Below, in pieces: positions 27,962 through 36,748 of a stretch of 64,000 nt of DNA. This stretch comes from Pseudomonadota bacterium (GTDB taxonomy: Bacteria > Pseudomonadota > Gammaproteobacteria > Steroidobacterales > Steroidobacteraceae): contig JADJOO010000002.1 in NCBI GenBank assembly GCA_016713725.1, positions 124,001-188,000 of the forward strand, in the 5' to 3' direction. Both the position numbers and the translations under genes were made by a program. The notes beneath the pieces are model-generated. The model was not told where the DNA came from. It searched no databases and saw only the letters and a program-made list of their open reading frames with translations. The first letter of the stretch is position 1; each line of letters opens with the position of its first letter.

Positions 27962-29794
27962 GTGAACGCTGCAGCGGTCACTGCCGACAGCCTCGACGGG
28001 CTGCGGCTGAATTTTGCGCTGCAGGCGGGCATCCTGCGGCTGCTGTCGCGCCAGGAGCACCTGAACAAGATCAACGTGTTCCCGGTGCCTGACGGCGACA
28101 CGGGCACGAACCTCGCGCTCACCGTGAATGCAGTGCTCGATTCGCTGCGCAAGTGGCCCGACCGGCACGCGGGCAAGACGCTGACGCGCGTGGCCGATGC
28201 CGCGCTCGATGGCGCGCGCGGCAACTCCGGGGCGATCCTCGCGCAATTTTTCCTCGGCCTTTGTGATCGTGTCGGCCACCTGAACCAGATCGACCCGGCG
28301 GAGTTTGCCGCAGGCATCGACGGCGGTGCCGAGTACGCCCGTGAAAGCATGAACGAACCGCGCGAGGGCACCATTCTTTCGGTGCTGACTGCGTTCGCGC
28401 ACGCCGTGCAACTGGCGCGCAAGGACGGCATGCGCGATTTCCGCTCGATTCTCCGCCAGGGTGTCGCTGCGTCTCAGGCGGCGCTGGCGCAGACGACGTT
28501 CCAGCTGGAGGCATTGCGCAGGGCGAACGTCGTCGACGCGGGCGCGCAGGGGTTCGTCGAACTGATCGAGGGCGTGACCGACTATCTGGAAAGCGGCTCC
28601 GACGCGGAGCCGGCCGCAAGCGCGTCGCCACTGGTCGCGAGCGCGTCCGAGGAAATGACGGCCGGCAGCGGCGAGGACGAACTCGCGTATCGGTACTGCA
28701 CCGAGTGCGTCGTCACCGGCGAGCGCATCGACCGGCGACACCTGCGGGAACAGCTGTCGACGTTCGGCGGCAGCCTGGTGGTCGCGGGCCTGCACAGCAA
28801 GATTCGCGTGCACATCCACACCAACGACCCGTCCGAGGTGTTCCGCGCGGCCGCGCGGTTCGGGACCGTCGCGGGCGAAAAAGCCGACGACATGCAGCGG
28901 CAGCAGCACTCCGCGCACTCGACCGATCGTCGCGTCGCGATCGTCTCCGACAGCGCGGCGGACATTCCCGAAGCCGAGCTCGACCGGCTCGACATCCACA
29001 TGATCCCGGTACGCGTGCACTTCGGTGCCCGCAGCTACCTCGACAAGGTGGGCATCACGGCGGACGAGTTCTATGCTGAAATCGAGCGCGGCACCGAACC
29101 GCCCAAGACATCCCAGCCGCCGCCTGGCGACTTTCGCCGGCAGTTCGAATTCCTGGGGTCGCACCACAGCGCGGTGGTCTCGATCAACCTGACGAGTCGC
29201 GTGAGCGGCACGTGTGCCGCGGCACAGACTGCCGCGGCTCGCACCGCCACTCATGGCAAGGTGAGTGTGATCGACACGGGCAATGTTTCTGCGGGCCAGG
29301 GCCTCGTCGCCATGTATGCGGCGGAATGCGCGGCAGCGGGTTACGACGCCGACCGCATCATCGCCGCGACGAAAGCCATACTGCCGCGAACACGTTCGTT
29401 CGGCGTGGCCGGTTCGCTCGAGTATGCCGTGCGCGGCGGTCGCCTGCCACGCTGGGTCAAGCGCGTCGCCGACGCATTGCGCTTGATGCCGGTCCTGCAC
29501 AACGACCGCCACGGCAAGGTCGCCGCGGGCGGGGTGCTGTTCGGCCGGCATGACCTGAAATCGAAGTTCGCGCGCTGGGTGCGGCGGCGCATGCGGGTCG
29601 ACGTCACCTACCGGCTCATCGTCGGCCACGCTAATTGCGAGGCGGACGGCCAGTGGCTGCTGCAGGAACTCAGCCTGCCGAACGTGGCATACGCGCAGCT
29701 GGTTGCGATCGGCAGCGCGCTTGGCGCACACGGCGGACCGGGTATGCTCGTCGTCGGACTGCAGGAATACGAGGCACCGGAGTCAACTCCATGA
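27962..29794 (+). CDS. DAK2-DegV fusion protein (fatty-acid kinase-like, FakA/FakB in one chain)
   Basis: A 610-residue protein in two parts. Residues about 12-215 are a DAK2/DhaL-type kinase domain (NVFPVPDGDTGTNLALTVN with the Mg-ATP-binding aspartates, LDGARGNSGAILAQFF). Residues about 320-605 are a DegV domain (VAIVSDSAADIPE, ISINLTSRVSGT-like strands, GNVSAGQGLVAMYAA, SLEYAVRGGRLPR), which in FakB binds a fatty acid. In Gram-positives FakA and FakB are separate and phosphorylate exogenous fatty acids to acyl-phosphate; a fused version is known in some proteobacteria, but its role is not proven. The GTG start follows GspB by 21 bases. Its stop overlaps the ATG of the next gene. Confidence 0.85.
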   Translation: MNAAAVTADSLDGLRLNFALQAGILRLLSRQEHLNKINVFPVPDGDTGTNLALTVNAVLDSLRKWPDRHAGKTLTRVADAALDGARGNSGAILAQFFLGLCDRVGHLNQIDPAEFAAGIDGGAEYARESMNEPREGTILSVLTAFAHAVQLARKDGMRDFRSILRQGVAASQAALAQTTFQLEALRRANVVDAGAQGFVELIEGVTDYLESGSDAEPAASASPLVASASEEMTAGSGEDELAYRYCTECVVTGERIDRRHLREQLSTFGGSLVVAGLHSKIRVHIHTNDPSEVFRAAARFGTVAGEKADDMQRQQHSAHSTDRRVAIVSDSAADIPEAELDRLDIHMIPVRVHFGARSYLDKVGITADEFYAEIERGTEPPKTSQPPPGDFRRQFEFLGSHHSAVVSINLTSRVSGTCAAAQTAAARTATHGKVSVIDTGNVSAGQGLVAMYAAECAAAGYDADRIIAATKAILPRTRSFGVAGSLEYAVRGGRLPRWVKRVADALRLMPVLHNDRHGKVAAGGVLFGRHDLKSKFARWVRRRMRVDVTYRLIVGHANCEADGQWLLQELSLPNVAYAQLVAIGSALGAHGGPGMLVVGLQEYEAPESTP

Positions 29795-30915
29795 AATTCG
29801 AAACGCTGGCCATTCACGCAGGGCGTGGACCCGACTCGGCCACCGGCGCAGTGCGCGAGCCACTGCATCTCTCCACCACGTTCGAACGTGGCGCGGACGG
29901 CGCCTACCCGCACGGGTATGACTACACGCGCAGCGGCAACCCCAACCGCACTTCGCTCGAACGCGCGATCACGGCGCTGGAACGCGGCAAGGACGCCATC
30001 GCGTTCGCGTCGGGCTCGGCGGCTTCGCTGGCTGTCTTTGCGCTGGCAACGCCCGGAGGTCGCATCGTCTGCGCGTCGGACTGCTATTACGGGACAGGCA
30101 AGCAGCTGCGCGACATCGTGCCGCGCTGGGGCATCGACGTGGAATTCGTCGACGTGTCGAACCTCACCGAGGTGTCGCAGGCCCTGGCAGTGCCGACGAG
30201 CCTGCTCTGGTTCGAAACGCCGTCGAATCCTCTACTGCGCGTCGCGGACATCGCCGCGCTCGCCGATCTCGCGCACAACCGGGGCACGCTGGTTGGCGTC
30301 GACAACACGTTCGCAAGTCCCGTGCTGCAGCAGCCTCTCGCACTTGGCGCCGACGTCGTCATGCACAGCACCACGAAGTACCTCGGTGGTCACAGTGACG
30401 TGCTCGGCGGCATCGTCGTGACGCGGGATGCCGGCGCGGAATGCGCGGCGTTGCGTCAATACCAGGCCACGGCGGGCGGCGTGCCCTCCCCGTTCGACTG
30501 CTGGCTGTTGCTGCGCAGCCTGCCGACGCTGCCGTTGCGCGTGCGGGCGCAGGCGGCGAATGCGCTGGCGGTCGCTCGCTTCCTCCATGCGGACAAGCGC
30601 GTCGAGAAAGTGCACTACGCGGGTCTGCCGGATCATCCAGGGCACGAGATTGCGTTGCGCCAGATGAGCGGTGGCTTCGGTGGCGTGCTGTCTATCGAGG
30701 TGCCGGGCGGGCGCGACCGTGCATTCGCGGTGGCGGCGAAGACGCAATTGTTCACGCGGGCGACGAGTCTCGGCGGGGTCGAGAGCCTCATCGAACACCG
30801 CCAGTCGATCGAGGGCCCACACAGTGAGGCGCCGGCGGGCCTGCTGCGTTTGTCGATCGGGCTCGAGCACGTCGACGACCTGATCGCGGATCTCGATCAG
30901 GCGCTGGATGCCTGA
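29791..30915 (+). CDS. Trans-sulfuration PLP enzyme (cystathionine gamma-synthase/gamma-lyase family)
   Basis: A 374-residue Cys/Met-metabolism PLP enzyme. It has the typical N-terminus (FETLAIHAGRGPDSATGAV), the tyrosine-containing loop YDYTRSGNPNRTSLE, the PLP-Asp strand VGVDNTFASP, the Schiff-base Lys in HSTTKYLGGHSDV, and the C-terminal SLGGVESLIEHR with RLSIGLEHVDDL. The motifs do not separate synthase (MetB-type, cystathionine from O-acyl homoserine) from lyase. ATG 29791 overlaps the preceding stop (ATGA), so translation is coupled to the DAK2-DegV gene. Nothing adjacent belongs to methionine synthesis. Confidence 0.9.
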   Translation: MKFETLAIHAGRGPDSATGAVREPLHLSTTFERGADGAYPHGYDYTRSGNPNRTSLERAITALERGKDAIAFASGSAASLAVFALATPGGRIVCASDCYYGTGKQLRDIVPRWGIDVEFVDVSNLTEVSQALAVPTSLLWFETPSNPLLRVADIAALADLAHNRGTLVGVDNTFASPVLQQPLALGADVVMHSTTKYLGGHSDVLGGIVVTRDAGAECAALRQYQATAGGVPSPFDCWLLLRSLPTLPLRVRAQAANALAVARFLHADKRVEKVHYAGLPDHPGHEIALRQMSGGFGGVLSIEVPGGRDRAFAVAAKTQLFTRATSLGGVESLIEHRQSIEGPHSEAPAGLLRLSIGLEHVDDLIADLDQALDA

Positions 30916-30945
30916 TCGCGTCGAACTCGATCGCTGGTGTGAATC

Positions 30946-31070
30946 GCACGAGGCGCAGGAATCCTGATGGATTCCAAGGGCACGCCGTAAATACATCCCT
31001 GTAGGCTCGCACGCGCCGTCCATGGCGCGTGACGGCCCTCGGAATCCATCAGGATTCCTGCGCCTCGTGC
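30946..31070. repeat. Composite inverted repeat, element 1 (30-bp perfect arms around a conserved core)
   Basis: Arms at 30946-30975 and 31041-31070 are exact 30-bp reverse complements. Each arm also holds a small hairpin (GGAATCC/GGATTCC). The core starts with ACGCCGTAAATACATCCCT, then a TAGGCTCGC block, then a stem-loop with arms ACGCGCC (31011-31017) and GGCGCGT (31024-31030) around the loop GTCCAT. The same core occurs in the opposite orientation at 31245-31297 with different outer arms. It lies just after the PLP-enzyme gene and could act as a transcript end, but no T run is present. I recognise no named repeat family. Confidence 0.85.
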
Positions 31071-31214
31071 TGATTGCGCTGCGCGTTCGATTCGTTCGAT
31101 GCGCCCAGGCGGGCGCTGATGGGTGCGCGACCACTGGTCGCGTGCCAAACCGCACGCATGTGTGCGTTGGCGACAGCCAATCGCGTCAGCTATGCGCGCG
31201 GCAAAGGGAGGCGT

Positions 31215-31327
31215 GCTCGTTCTCGGACTTGCGGGTCCGGGGACCGTCCCGTGCCATGGACGGCACGGGCGAGCCTATAGGGACGTATTCACGGCGTGTC
31301 CTCGGACCCGCAAGTCCGGGAACGAGC
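31215..31327. repeat. Composite inverted repeat, element 2 (opposite orientation, different arms)
   Basis: Arms 31215-31244 and 31298-31327 are reverse complements at 28 of 30 positions and unrelated in sequence to the arms of element 1. Each has an inner CGGAC/GTCCG hairpin. Read on the minus strand, the core (31245-31297) repeats the element 1 core with a few changes (ACGCCGTGAATACGTCCCT, a TAGGCTCGC block). It ends in a stem CCCGTGCC/GGCACGGG around the same GTCCAT loop. Stem positions that differ from element 1 change as matched pairs. Between the two elements (31071-31214) there is no gene, only a 17-bp palindrome at 31126-31142 (CGCGACCA arms). Confidence 0.85.
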
Positions 31328-31378
31328 GCTCGCCGACGAATGGACGGCGCAATTCAATCGACGCGACCGAGCAACCGC

Positions 31379-31873
31379 TCAAGGCTTCTCGACAGCGTGG
31401 CCCTTTGCAGCCCAGGCGGGCATGTCGCCCTCGAGATGCGACAGCCGCGTGTAGCCGTTCGCTGCCAGCACATCCGCCGCGATCCCGGCGCGCCGCCCGG
31501 ACTTGCAATACAGCACCACGTCCTTGTCCCTTGGCACTTCCGCGAGTCGGGATGCCAACTTGTCGTGCGGCACGTTGACCGCGCCGGGCACGTGGCCTGC
31601 TGAGTATTCCTGCGGCGTACGCACGTCGAGCACGAACAGATGATCCGGATGCCTGGTCTGGTGTTCGAGCAGCGCTTCCTGGCTCATTGGTGCGACCGCC
31701 ACCGCAGCGGGAGCCGGTGCGGTGGCCGTCGCTGTCGCGACAGGCTCACCAGCTGTCGCGATCGCCGTGAAGGCAACGGACATTGCGCCGATAAGCAACA
31801 GTGCAGCCAGGGCACGCCTGGATTGGAGTAACCCAGGGCACGAGATAACGACGGACTCGATGTTCCTGGTCAT
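31379..31873 (-). CDS. Exported rhodanese-domain protein
   Basis: A 164-residue protein with a hydrophobic N-terminal segment (ALAALLLIGAMSVAFTAIA), an Ala/Thr/Pro linker and one rhodanese domain (LFVLDVRTPQEYSAGHVPGAVNVP). The catalytic loop is intact, with Cys in LYCKSGRRAGIA. It is probably periplasmic or membrane-anchored and transfers sulfane sulfur or binds small oxyanions; the true substrate is unknown. The start at ATG 31873, with AAGGA upstream, is much better than in-frame codons further up, which run into the Rid-family gene. It lies downstream of that gene on the same strand with a gap of 100 bases. Confidence 0.85.
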   Translation of the reverse strand: MTRNIESVVISCPGLLQSRRALAALLLIGAMSVAFTAIATAGEPVATATATAPAPAAVAVAPMSQEALLEHQTRHPDHLFVLDVRTPQEYSAGHVPGAVNVPHDKLASRLAEVPRDKDVVLYCKSGRRAGIAADVLAANGYTRLSHLEGDMPAWAAKGHAVEKP

Positions 31874-31973
31874 GAGGGTGTCCTTCCTTCGAGCTGAATC
31901 CCGATGTCCCCTGCCACAATTCAATCTGACTTCGTGGGTGGTCACAAGTGTCAGCCATGGATGCGCCGCAGAT

Positions 31974-32381
31974 TCACGCGTCAGCCGAGGTGACGTACGC
32001 ATCCGCTTCAATCTCGACGAGCATGGCCGGATCGACCAATCCGCTGACTTCCACCATGGCGGACGCGGGGCGGATCGCGCCAAACACATCGCCGTGCGCA
32101 CGCCCGACAGCTTCCCACTGCGCAATGTCGCGAACATAGATTCGCGTCCTGACGACGTCCTCCAGTCGCGCACCTGCACGCTCGAGCGCCGCCTTGATGT
32201 TGACGAGCGTCTGGCGCGTCTGGGCACCGGCATCGTCACCGCCGACGAGTTGGCCATCCGGACCCGTGGCCGTCGTGCCCGACACGAACACCATCGGTCC
32301 GACCCGGACCGCGCGCGAGTACCCGACGATCGGTTCCCACGGCGTGCCGGTGGCGTAGTTGGTGCGGATTGGAGCGGTCAT
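31974..32381 (-). CDS. Rid-family (YjgF/UK114) protein lacking the RidA arginine
   Basis: A 135-residue protein with the Rid fold signatures (VGPMVFVSGTTATGPDG, IKAALERAGARLEDVVRTRIYV, and LVEIEADAYV). RidA imine deaminases need an Arg in the PARxxVEV motif near residue 105. Here the aligned stretch reads PASAMVEV, so the Arg is Ser. It is therefore probably one of the Rid4-7-type proteins without the classic 2-aminoacrylate deaminase activity. The ATG at 32381 with GAGGT upstream was preferred over a GTG three codons earlier. It is divergent from a LysR gene that may control it. Confidence 0.85.
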   Translation of the reverse strand: MTAPIRTNYATGTPWEPIVGYSRAVRVGPMVFVSGTTATGPDGQLVGGDDAGAQTRQTLVNIKAALERAGARLEDVVRTRIYVRDIAQWEAVGRAHGDVFGAIRPASAMVEVSGLVDPAMLVEIEADAYVTSADA

Positions 32382-32422
32382 GGCGCACACCTCATTTTTA
32401 TAGATTCCCTCGATAGCGACCC

Positions 32423-32451
32423 GTGAATACCCTTGATTAACTGGGATTCAC
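32423..32451. promoter_or_regulatory. Inverted repeat between the Rid-family and LysR genes
   Basis: GTGAAT-A-CCC and GGG-ATTCAC flank an AT-rich centre in the 108-base divergent intergenic region. The site contains a T-N11-A type symmetry as expected for LysR regulators. It is a candidate site for autoregulation and control of the Rid-family gene. Confidence 0.45.
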
Positions 32452-32489
32452 GCCGTATTGTTAATCGTCATTTTACTTGAAGGCAACCG

Positions 32490-33575
32490 ATGGCGACCCC
32501 TCCGGACCGCGTGCCGCTCAACGCCCTGCGCGTCTTCGAGGCTGTCGCTGCGCACCTGAGCTTCACCGCGGCCGCCAAGGAACTCGGCGTCACCACCGCC
32601 GCGGTCAGTGCGCAGATCAAGGCGCTCGAAGCAGACATCGGTGTGCCCTTGTTCCGTCGTCACACGCGCGCCGTGGCCCTCACCCAGGAAGGCGCCGAAC
32701 TGCTGCCGGGCGTCCGCCGCGGGCTCGAAGAGTTGCGCCGCTCGGTCGAACGTATCCGTCGCGAGCGCGTGGGCGGCATGCTCAATCTCAGCGTGCCGAA
32801 CGAATTCCTGCAGCGCTGGCTGTTGCCGCGCCTCGGCGAGTTTACGCGCCGGCACCCCGAGATCGAAGTTCGATTCGGGCCGCCGCGTGCTGCCGGCCTC
32901 GACTTCGATCGCGACGATTTCCACGCCGCCATCGTCTACGGTTCCGGCCAGTGGACCGGCCTCAAGGCCGAGCGTCTGCTCGACGAATACGTGTTTCCGG
33001 TCTGCAGCCCCGTGCTGCTCGCGAGGTTCGGCCCGATCGAGACGGTCGCAGATTTTGCGCGCTACCCCCTGATCCACAGCCGCACGGAGCCGTGGCAGGA
33101 CTGGCTGCGCCGGGTAGGCGGCGATACGACGCGTGCCGACTCGAGCCCGCCGATGGAGGATTCCGCGGCGTCCCTCGTCGCCGTCGAACAAGGCAAGGGC
33201 GTTGCGCTGGCCCGCTGGTCGCTGGTGGCGGCCGACATTGCCGCCGGCCGTCTGGTACGTCCGATGCTCCCGAGTGTGCTGCAGCGAAATGCCTGGTTCC
33301 TCGTGGCGCCTCCAGCGAACTATTCATTGCCGAAAGTCGTGCGATTCCGGGCCTGGCTGCTCGACTGCTGCCGCGAGTTCACTCCGGCACCGCGACTGCC
33401 GGTCGCCGGCTGCACCAACCCGGCGGCTGCCGCTGCAAGTTCCAGCACCACGAAGATCGCCGCGCGGGTCCCAGGCGCTCGGGAACAGCCTGCTTCGGCA
33501 CGGGGCGCCTGGTCGACGGACGGCAACCGGCGCCGCTCGCCTGGCCGGCGCAACAGCGACTTCGCCGACAACTGA
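32490..33575 (+). CDS. LysR-family transcriptional regulator (GcvA-like)
   Basis: A 361-residue regulator with an N-terminal winged helix-turn-helix (LNALRVFEAVAAHLSFTAAAKELGVTTAAVSAQIKALE) and the substrate-binding domain (LLDEYVFPVCSPVLLARFG, SLVAVEQGKGVALARWSLVAADI) seen in GcvA-like regulators. The usual family length is about 300. The last 60 residues (after CREFTPAPRLP) are a low-complexity Ser/Ala/Arg tail that may reflect a missed stop or a small frameshift near 33390. It is transcribed divergently from the Rid-family gene and converges on the exonuclease-like gene. Confidence 0.87.
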   Translation: MATPPDRVPLNALRVFEAVAAHLSFTAAAKELGVTTAAVSAQIKALEADIGVPLFRRHTRAVALTQEGAELLPGVRRGLEELRRSVERIRRERVGGMLNLSVPNEFLQRWLLPRLGEFTRRHPEIEVRFGPPRAAGLDFDRDDFHAAIVYGSGQWTGLKAERLLDEYVFPVCSPVLLARFGPIETVADFARYPLIHSRTEPWQDWLRRVGGDTTRADSSPPMEDSAASLVAVEQGKGVALARWSLVAADIAAGRLVRPMLPSVLQRNAWFLVAPPANYSLPKVVRFRAWLLDCCREFTPAPRLPVAGCTNPAAAAASSSTTKIAARVPGAREQPASARGAWSTDGNRRRSPGRRNSDFADN

Positions 33576-33582
33576 CTTGCCG

Positions 33583-34539
33583 CTACCGCAGGCGCAGCGT
33601 GACCTGCAGCGGCCGATGGTCCGAGCCCACGTAGCCACCGATCTCATGCCCGGTGACGCAACTGCGCCGCGGCACCAGCACGTGATCGATTGGCAGCGCG
33701 AGCGGCCAGAATCCCGCCTGCCACGTCGGCCGCCACGCCTCGCCGGCGAATGCGTCCTGCAATCCTGACTCGGACATCAGCCGCGCGAACGCCGGTGCGT
33801 ACGGCGTAATGTTGAGATCTCCCAGCAGGATCGTCGACTCGGGCTGAGTGAGCGCAAGCGCAGCCGCCTGTTGCAGCGCCCGGTCGCGTGCGACCTGCAG
33901 GTCCGGCAGCACCGGCCAGCGAGTATGCAGCGCGATCACTCGCAGCGTGCGACCGTCCACGTCAAGGTTTGCGACCAGCGACGGCATGCCGTCCCCGGAG
34001 AAGTCCATGGTCTGCACGTCAGCGATGGGCCATCGACTCAACAGCGCGATGCCGTACGGGTCGTCGCGTGCCATGACTTTGCGGTACGGGTAGGCTCGTG
34101 CGAGTGGCTCGAGCGCCAATGCCCACTGCGGCGTGATTTCCTGCAGTGCAATGATGTCGGCATCGCTGCGACTCAGCCAGGCGACCAGCGCCGCATGATC
34201 GGTGTTCGCGAACCAGGCATTCGCTGTCACGACCCGCAGCTGCTGGTCGCGGCACGTCAGCGCGGACGGCTCGTGCGCCGAGGCACGGCCGCTCATCAGT
34301 GCACCGGGCAGCCACTGCATCACGACGGTGACGCAGGCCACGACCATCATCCAGGGCCGGCGCAGGACCAGCGACGCGAGCAGCAACGCCAGCGCGGCAA
34401 CGCCCACCTGCCAGCGGAAATGCGTGAACAGCTCGAAGGGCCAGCCGAATGGCGCGAGCAACGCAGCGAGCGAGGCCGCGGCCGTCCCGATGAGTGCAAT
34501 GCTCACCGCACGCGACCAGGCTGCGCGGGACAGGCGCAT
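33583..34539 (-). CDS. Membrane-anchored endonuclease/exonuclease/phosphatase-family protein
   Basis: A 318-residue protein with three N-terminal TM segments (residues about 8-80) and a C-terminal EEP domain. The domain's active-site motifs are visible: ANAWFANTDH, IIALQEITPQWA (catalytic Glu), LHTRWPV, ILLGDLNITPYAP (catalytic Asp/Asn) and GSDHRPL (catalytic His). Homologues cleave phosphodiesters or phosphomonoesters of nucleic acids, lipids or small molecules; the membrane anchor points to an envelope substrate. It ends eight bases from the LysR stop (convergent), and its start lies immediately after the permease gene. Confidence 0.85.
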   Translation of the reverse strand: MRLSRAAWSRAVSIALIGTAAASLAALLAPFGWPFELFTHFRWQVGVAALALLLASLVLRRPWMMVVACVTVVMQWLPGALMSGRASAHEPSALTCRDQQLRVVTANAWFANTDHAALVAWLSRSDADIIALQEITPQWALALEPLARAYPYRKVMARDDPYGIALLSRWPIADVQTMDFSGDGMPSLVANLDVDGRTLRVIALHTRWPVLPDLQVARDRALQQAAALALTQPESTILLGDLNITPYAPAFARLMSESGLQDAFAGEAWRPTWQAGFWPLALPIDHVLVPRRSCVTGHEIGGYVGSDHRPLQVTLRLR

Positions 34540-34541
34540 GT

Positions 34542-35847
34542 CTACAGCAGCAGCAGTGCCAGGATGAGACCGAACATCGGGACCAGGACGGTCATGCAGA
34601 ACATGGGCCAGTAGGCCGACTTGTGCGTCTCACGGCAAACACCGCGGATCGTCGTCACAACGTACCCGTTGTGCGGCAGCGAGTCGAGCCCGCCGGAGGC
34701 AATCGCCACAACGCGATGCAAAGCATTCGCATCCACGCCCAGGCCGAGGTAGTGCGGCGCGAGGATCGGCAATGCAATGGCCTGCCCTCCGGACGCAGAT
34801 CCAGTCAGGCCAGCGATCAGCGTGACCGCGATCGCGGCACTGACCAGCGGATCGCCCGGCAGTGACGTGAGCGAGTCGACTGCAGCACCGAAAGCCGGTG
34901 ACAGCTTCGCGATTGCGCCGAAGCCGACCACCGCGGCCGTATTCGCGATCGCGATCAGCGCCCCGAGCGTGCCGTTCGACACGGCATGTGGCAGGTTGAT
35001 GAAGTACCGGCGGTTGACGACCAGCACCGTCAGTACGCCGGCGAGCAGCGCGACGATCAACGCCGACTGCTTCAGGGAGTCGTGCAGCGCGAACGCGACG
35101 CCGAGCACCGCCGCGAGCGGAATCAGCCCGGTCGCCGGATGCGGCAAGCCGCCGGTCTTCGGCTGCGGATCGCCATCGCGCGTGTCATAGACCTCGCCCG
35201 CAACGATGGCTCGACCGATCATCCAGCGCAGCCACGTGAAACCCAGGGGTGGCCATCAGCACCGCGACGACGAGGCTGACCTGCCACGCGGCATAGGGCG
35301 TCGTGCCCAGGTACTGCATCGGGATCCAGTTCTGTATTTCGGGTGAGCCCGCGGAAGTCATCGTGAAAGTGACCGAGCCGAAGGCGATCGTGCCCGGGAT
35401 GAACCGCCGTGGCAGGCCGGCCTCGCGGAACAACGCGAGCGCGAGCGGAAACACCGAGAAAGCCACGACGAAGAGACTGACGCCGCCATACGTAAGCACC
35501 GCGCAGGCGCCGATGACAGCCACCAGCGCGTGCCGCGCGCCAAATCGCTGCACCACCCACTGCGCGACGCTGTCGGCGGCGCCGCTGTCTTCCATCACCT
35601 TGCCGAAGACGGAGCCGAGCAGGAAGACGAAGAACCACGAGGCAATGAAACTGCTGAACCCCGACATGTAGGCGGCGGTGAAGTTGTCCACGCCCGCACT
35701 TGCGAGTTGGGGAAACAATGGCAGGCCGAACGAGAGCGCGAGCAGCAAGGCGCAGACGGGCGCCGCCAGCAACAGATCGACGCCGCGCATCGTCAGGACG
35801 ATCAGCAGCGCCAGGCTGCCCAGCAGTCCGATCCATTCGATCGTCAT
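34542..35847 (-). CDS. GntP-family permease, one frameshift
   Basis: About 434 residues with about 12 TM segments. GntP-family blocks include NFTAAYMSGFSSFIASWFFVF, VVAFSVFPLALALFREAG, GSVTFTMTSAGSPEIQNWIP, and LTGSASGGQAIALPILAP. The N-terminal half (from ATG 35847) and C-terminal half are in different frames: VLMATPGF continues as TWLRWMIGRA only after a one-base correction around 35238-35246. The family takes up gluconate or D-3-hydroxybutyrate by proton symport. The neighbours (hydrolase, acyl-CoA ligase, PHB-depolymerase-like protein) favour a hydroxyacid substrate, which is inference. Confidence 0.83.
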
Positions 35848-35882
35848 GTGGAACGTGACTCCGTAAGGGGGAGGCGCCCGCT

Positions 35883-36746
35883 TCAGGGCACGCGCGCGAG
35901 GAACTCGTCGATCGCGGCGACGCTGGCGGGCTCGTCCAGCATCGGCGTATGCCCGCGTTGCGGCACCTCGACACGCACGAGATCGGGTTTCTCGCGCAGC
36001 ATGCGGTCAAACGTAGCCGTGGCGAGGATATCGGACGTGGCACCGCGCAGTGCCAGCGTCGGCACCGGCAGGAGCTTCGCGAACAGTGACCAGAGATCCG
36101 GCGCTGCCGCGGACGGCGCGCGGCGCACGGCCTCGCCTATCATCGGATCCATGTCGAGCCGCGGCATGCCGCCGGCGTCGCTGTAGCTGCGCCTGGTGTG
36201 AGCAACCCATTCATCGTGCGTGAGACCCGGCATGCCGATTTCGTAGGTTGCACGGACGGTCGCTACCGCTTCGTCCCAGCTGGCGGGTGGCGCATGTCGG
36301 CCGACGTACGCCGCGATGCGCGCGCGACCTTCGGGCGCCACCTCCGGACCGACGTCGTTGAGAATGACGCCGGCCACGAGGTTCGAATTCATTGCGGCCA
36401 GCAGCATCGAGAGAATGCCGCCGAGTGACGTGCCGAGCAGCACGCAGCGCGCGACGCCGGCGTCCTGCAGCAGCAGGCCGAGGTCGGCGAGGTAGGTGCC
36501 GGGATGGTAGTTCTGCCAGGCCGGGTCGTGCTGCGAACGGCCGCGGCCACGCAGGTCTGCGCAGAGTACCCGACGATTCTGCCGGATGCGTTCGGCGACA
36601 TGAGTGAAGTCCCGCGAATTGCGTGTGAGGCCGGGCAGGCAAAGGACGGGCAGTTTCGGCGATCGCGTGAGCGGCGCGAAATCGCGATAGAACAGTTGCA
36701 GGCCATCAGCGGAGGCAAAGAATCGTTCGGCGCCGGCGTCGGGCAT
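35883..36746 (-). CDS. Alpha/beta hydrolase
   Basis: A 287-residue alpha/beta hydrolase. It shows the oxyanion region LPVLCLPGLTRNSRDF, CADLRGRGRSQHDPAW, the nucleophile elbow LLGTSLGGILSMLL (Ser in GTSLGG), the acid strand after VPTLALRGATSDIL, and the catalytic His in PQRGHTPMLDEPASV. The ATG at 36746 starts two bases after the ligase stop, so the pair is translationally coupled. The substrate is unknown; given the neighbours it could split esters or hydroxyalkanoate oligomers inside the cell. Confidence 0.87.
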   Translation of the reverse strand: MPDAGAERFFASADGLQLFYRDFAPLTRSPKLPVLCLPGLTRNSRDFTHVAERIRQNRRVLCADLRGRGRSQHDPAWQNYHPGTYLADLGLLLQDAGVARCVLLGTSLGGILSMLLAAMNSNLVAGVILNDVGPEVAPEGRARIAAYVGRHAPPASWDEAVATVRATYEIGMPGLTHDEWVAHTRRSYSDAGGMPRLDMDPMIGEAVRRAPSAAAPDLWSLFAKLLPVPTLALRGATSDILATATFDRMLREKPDLVRVEVPQRGHTPMLDEPASVAAIDEFLARVP

Positions 36747-36748
36747 GG

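Noticed and set aside
27818..29731. 637-codon minus-strand open frame
   Set aside because: Antisense to the DAK2-DegV gene, whose motifs are conserved; the composition is Arg/Ala/His-biased as expected for a shadow.
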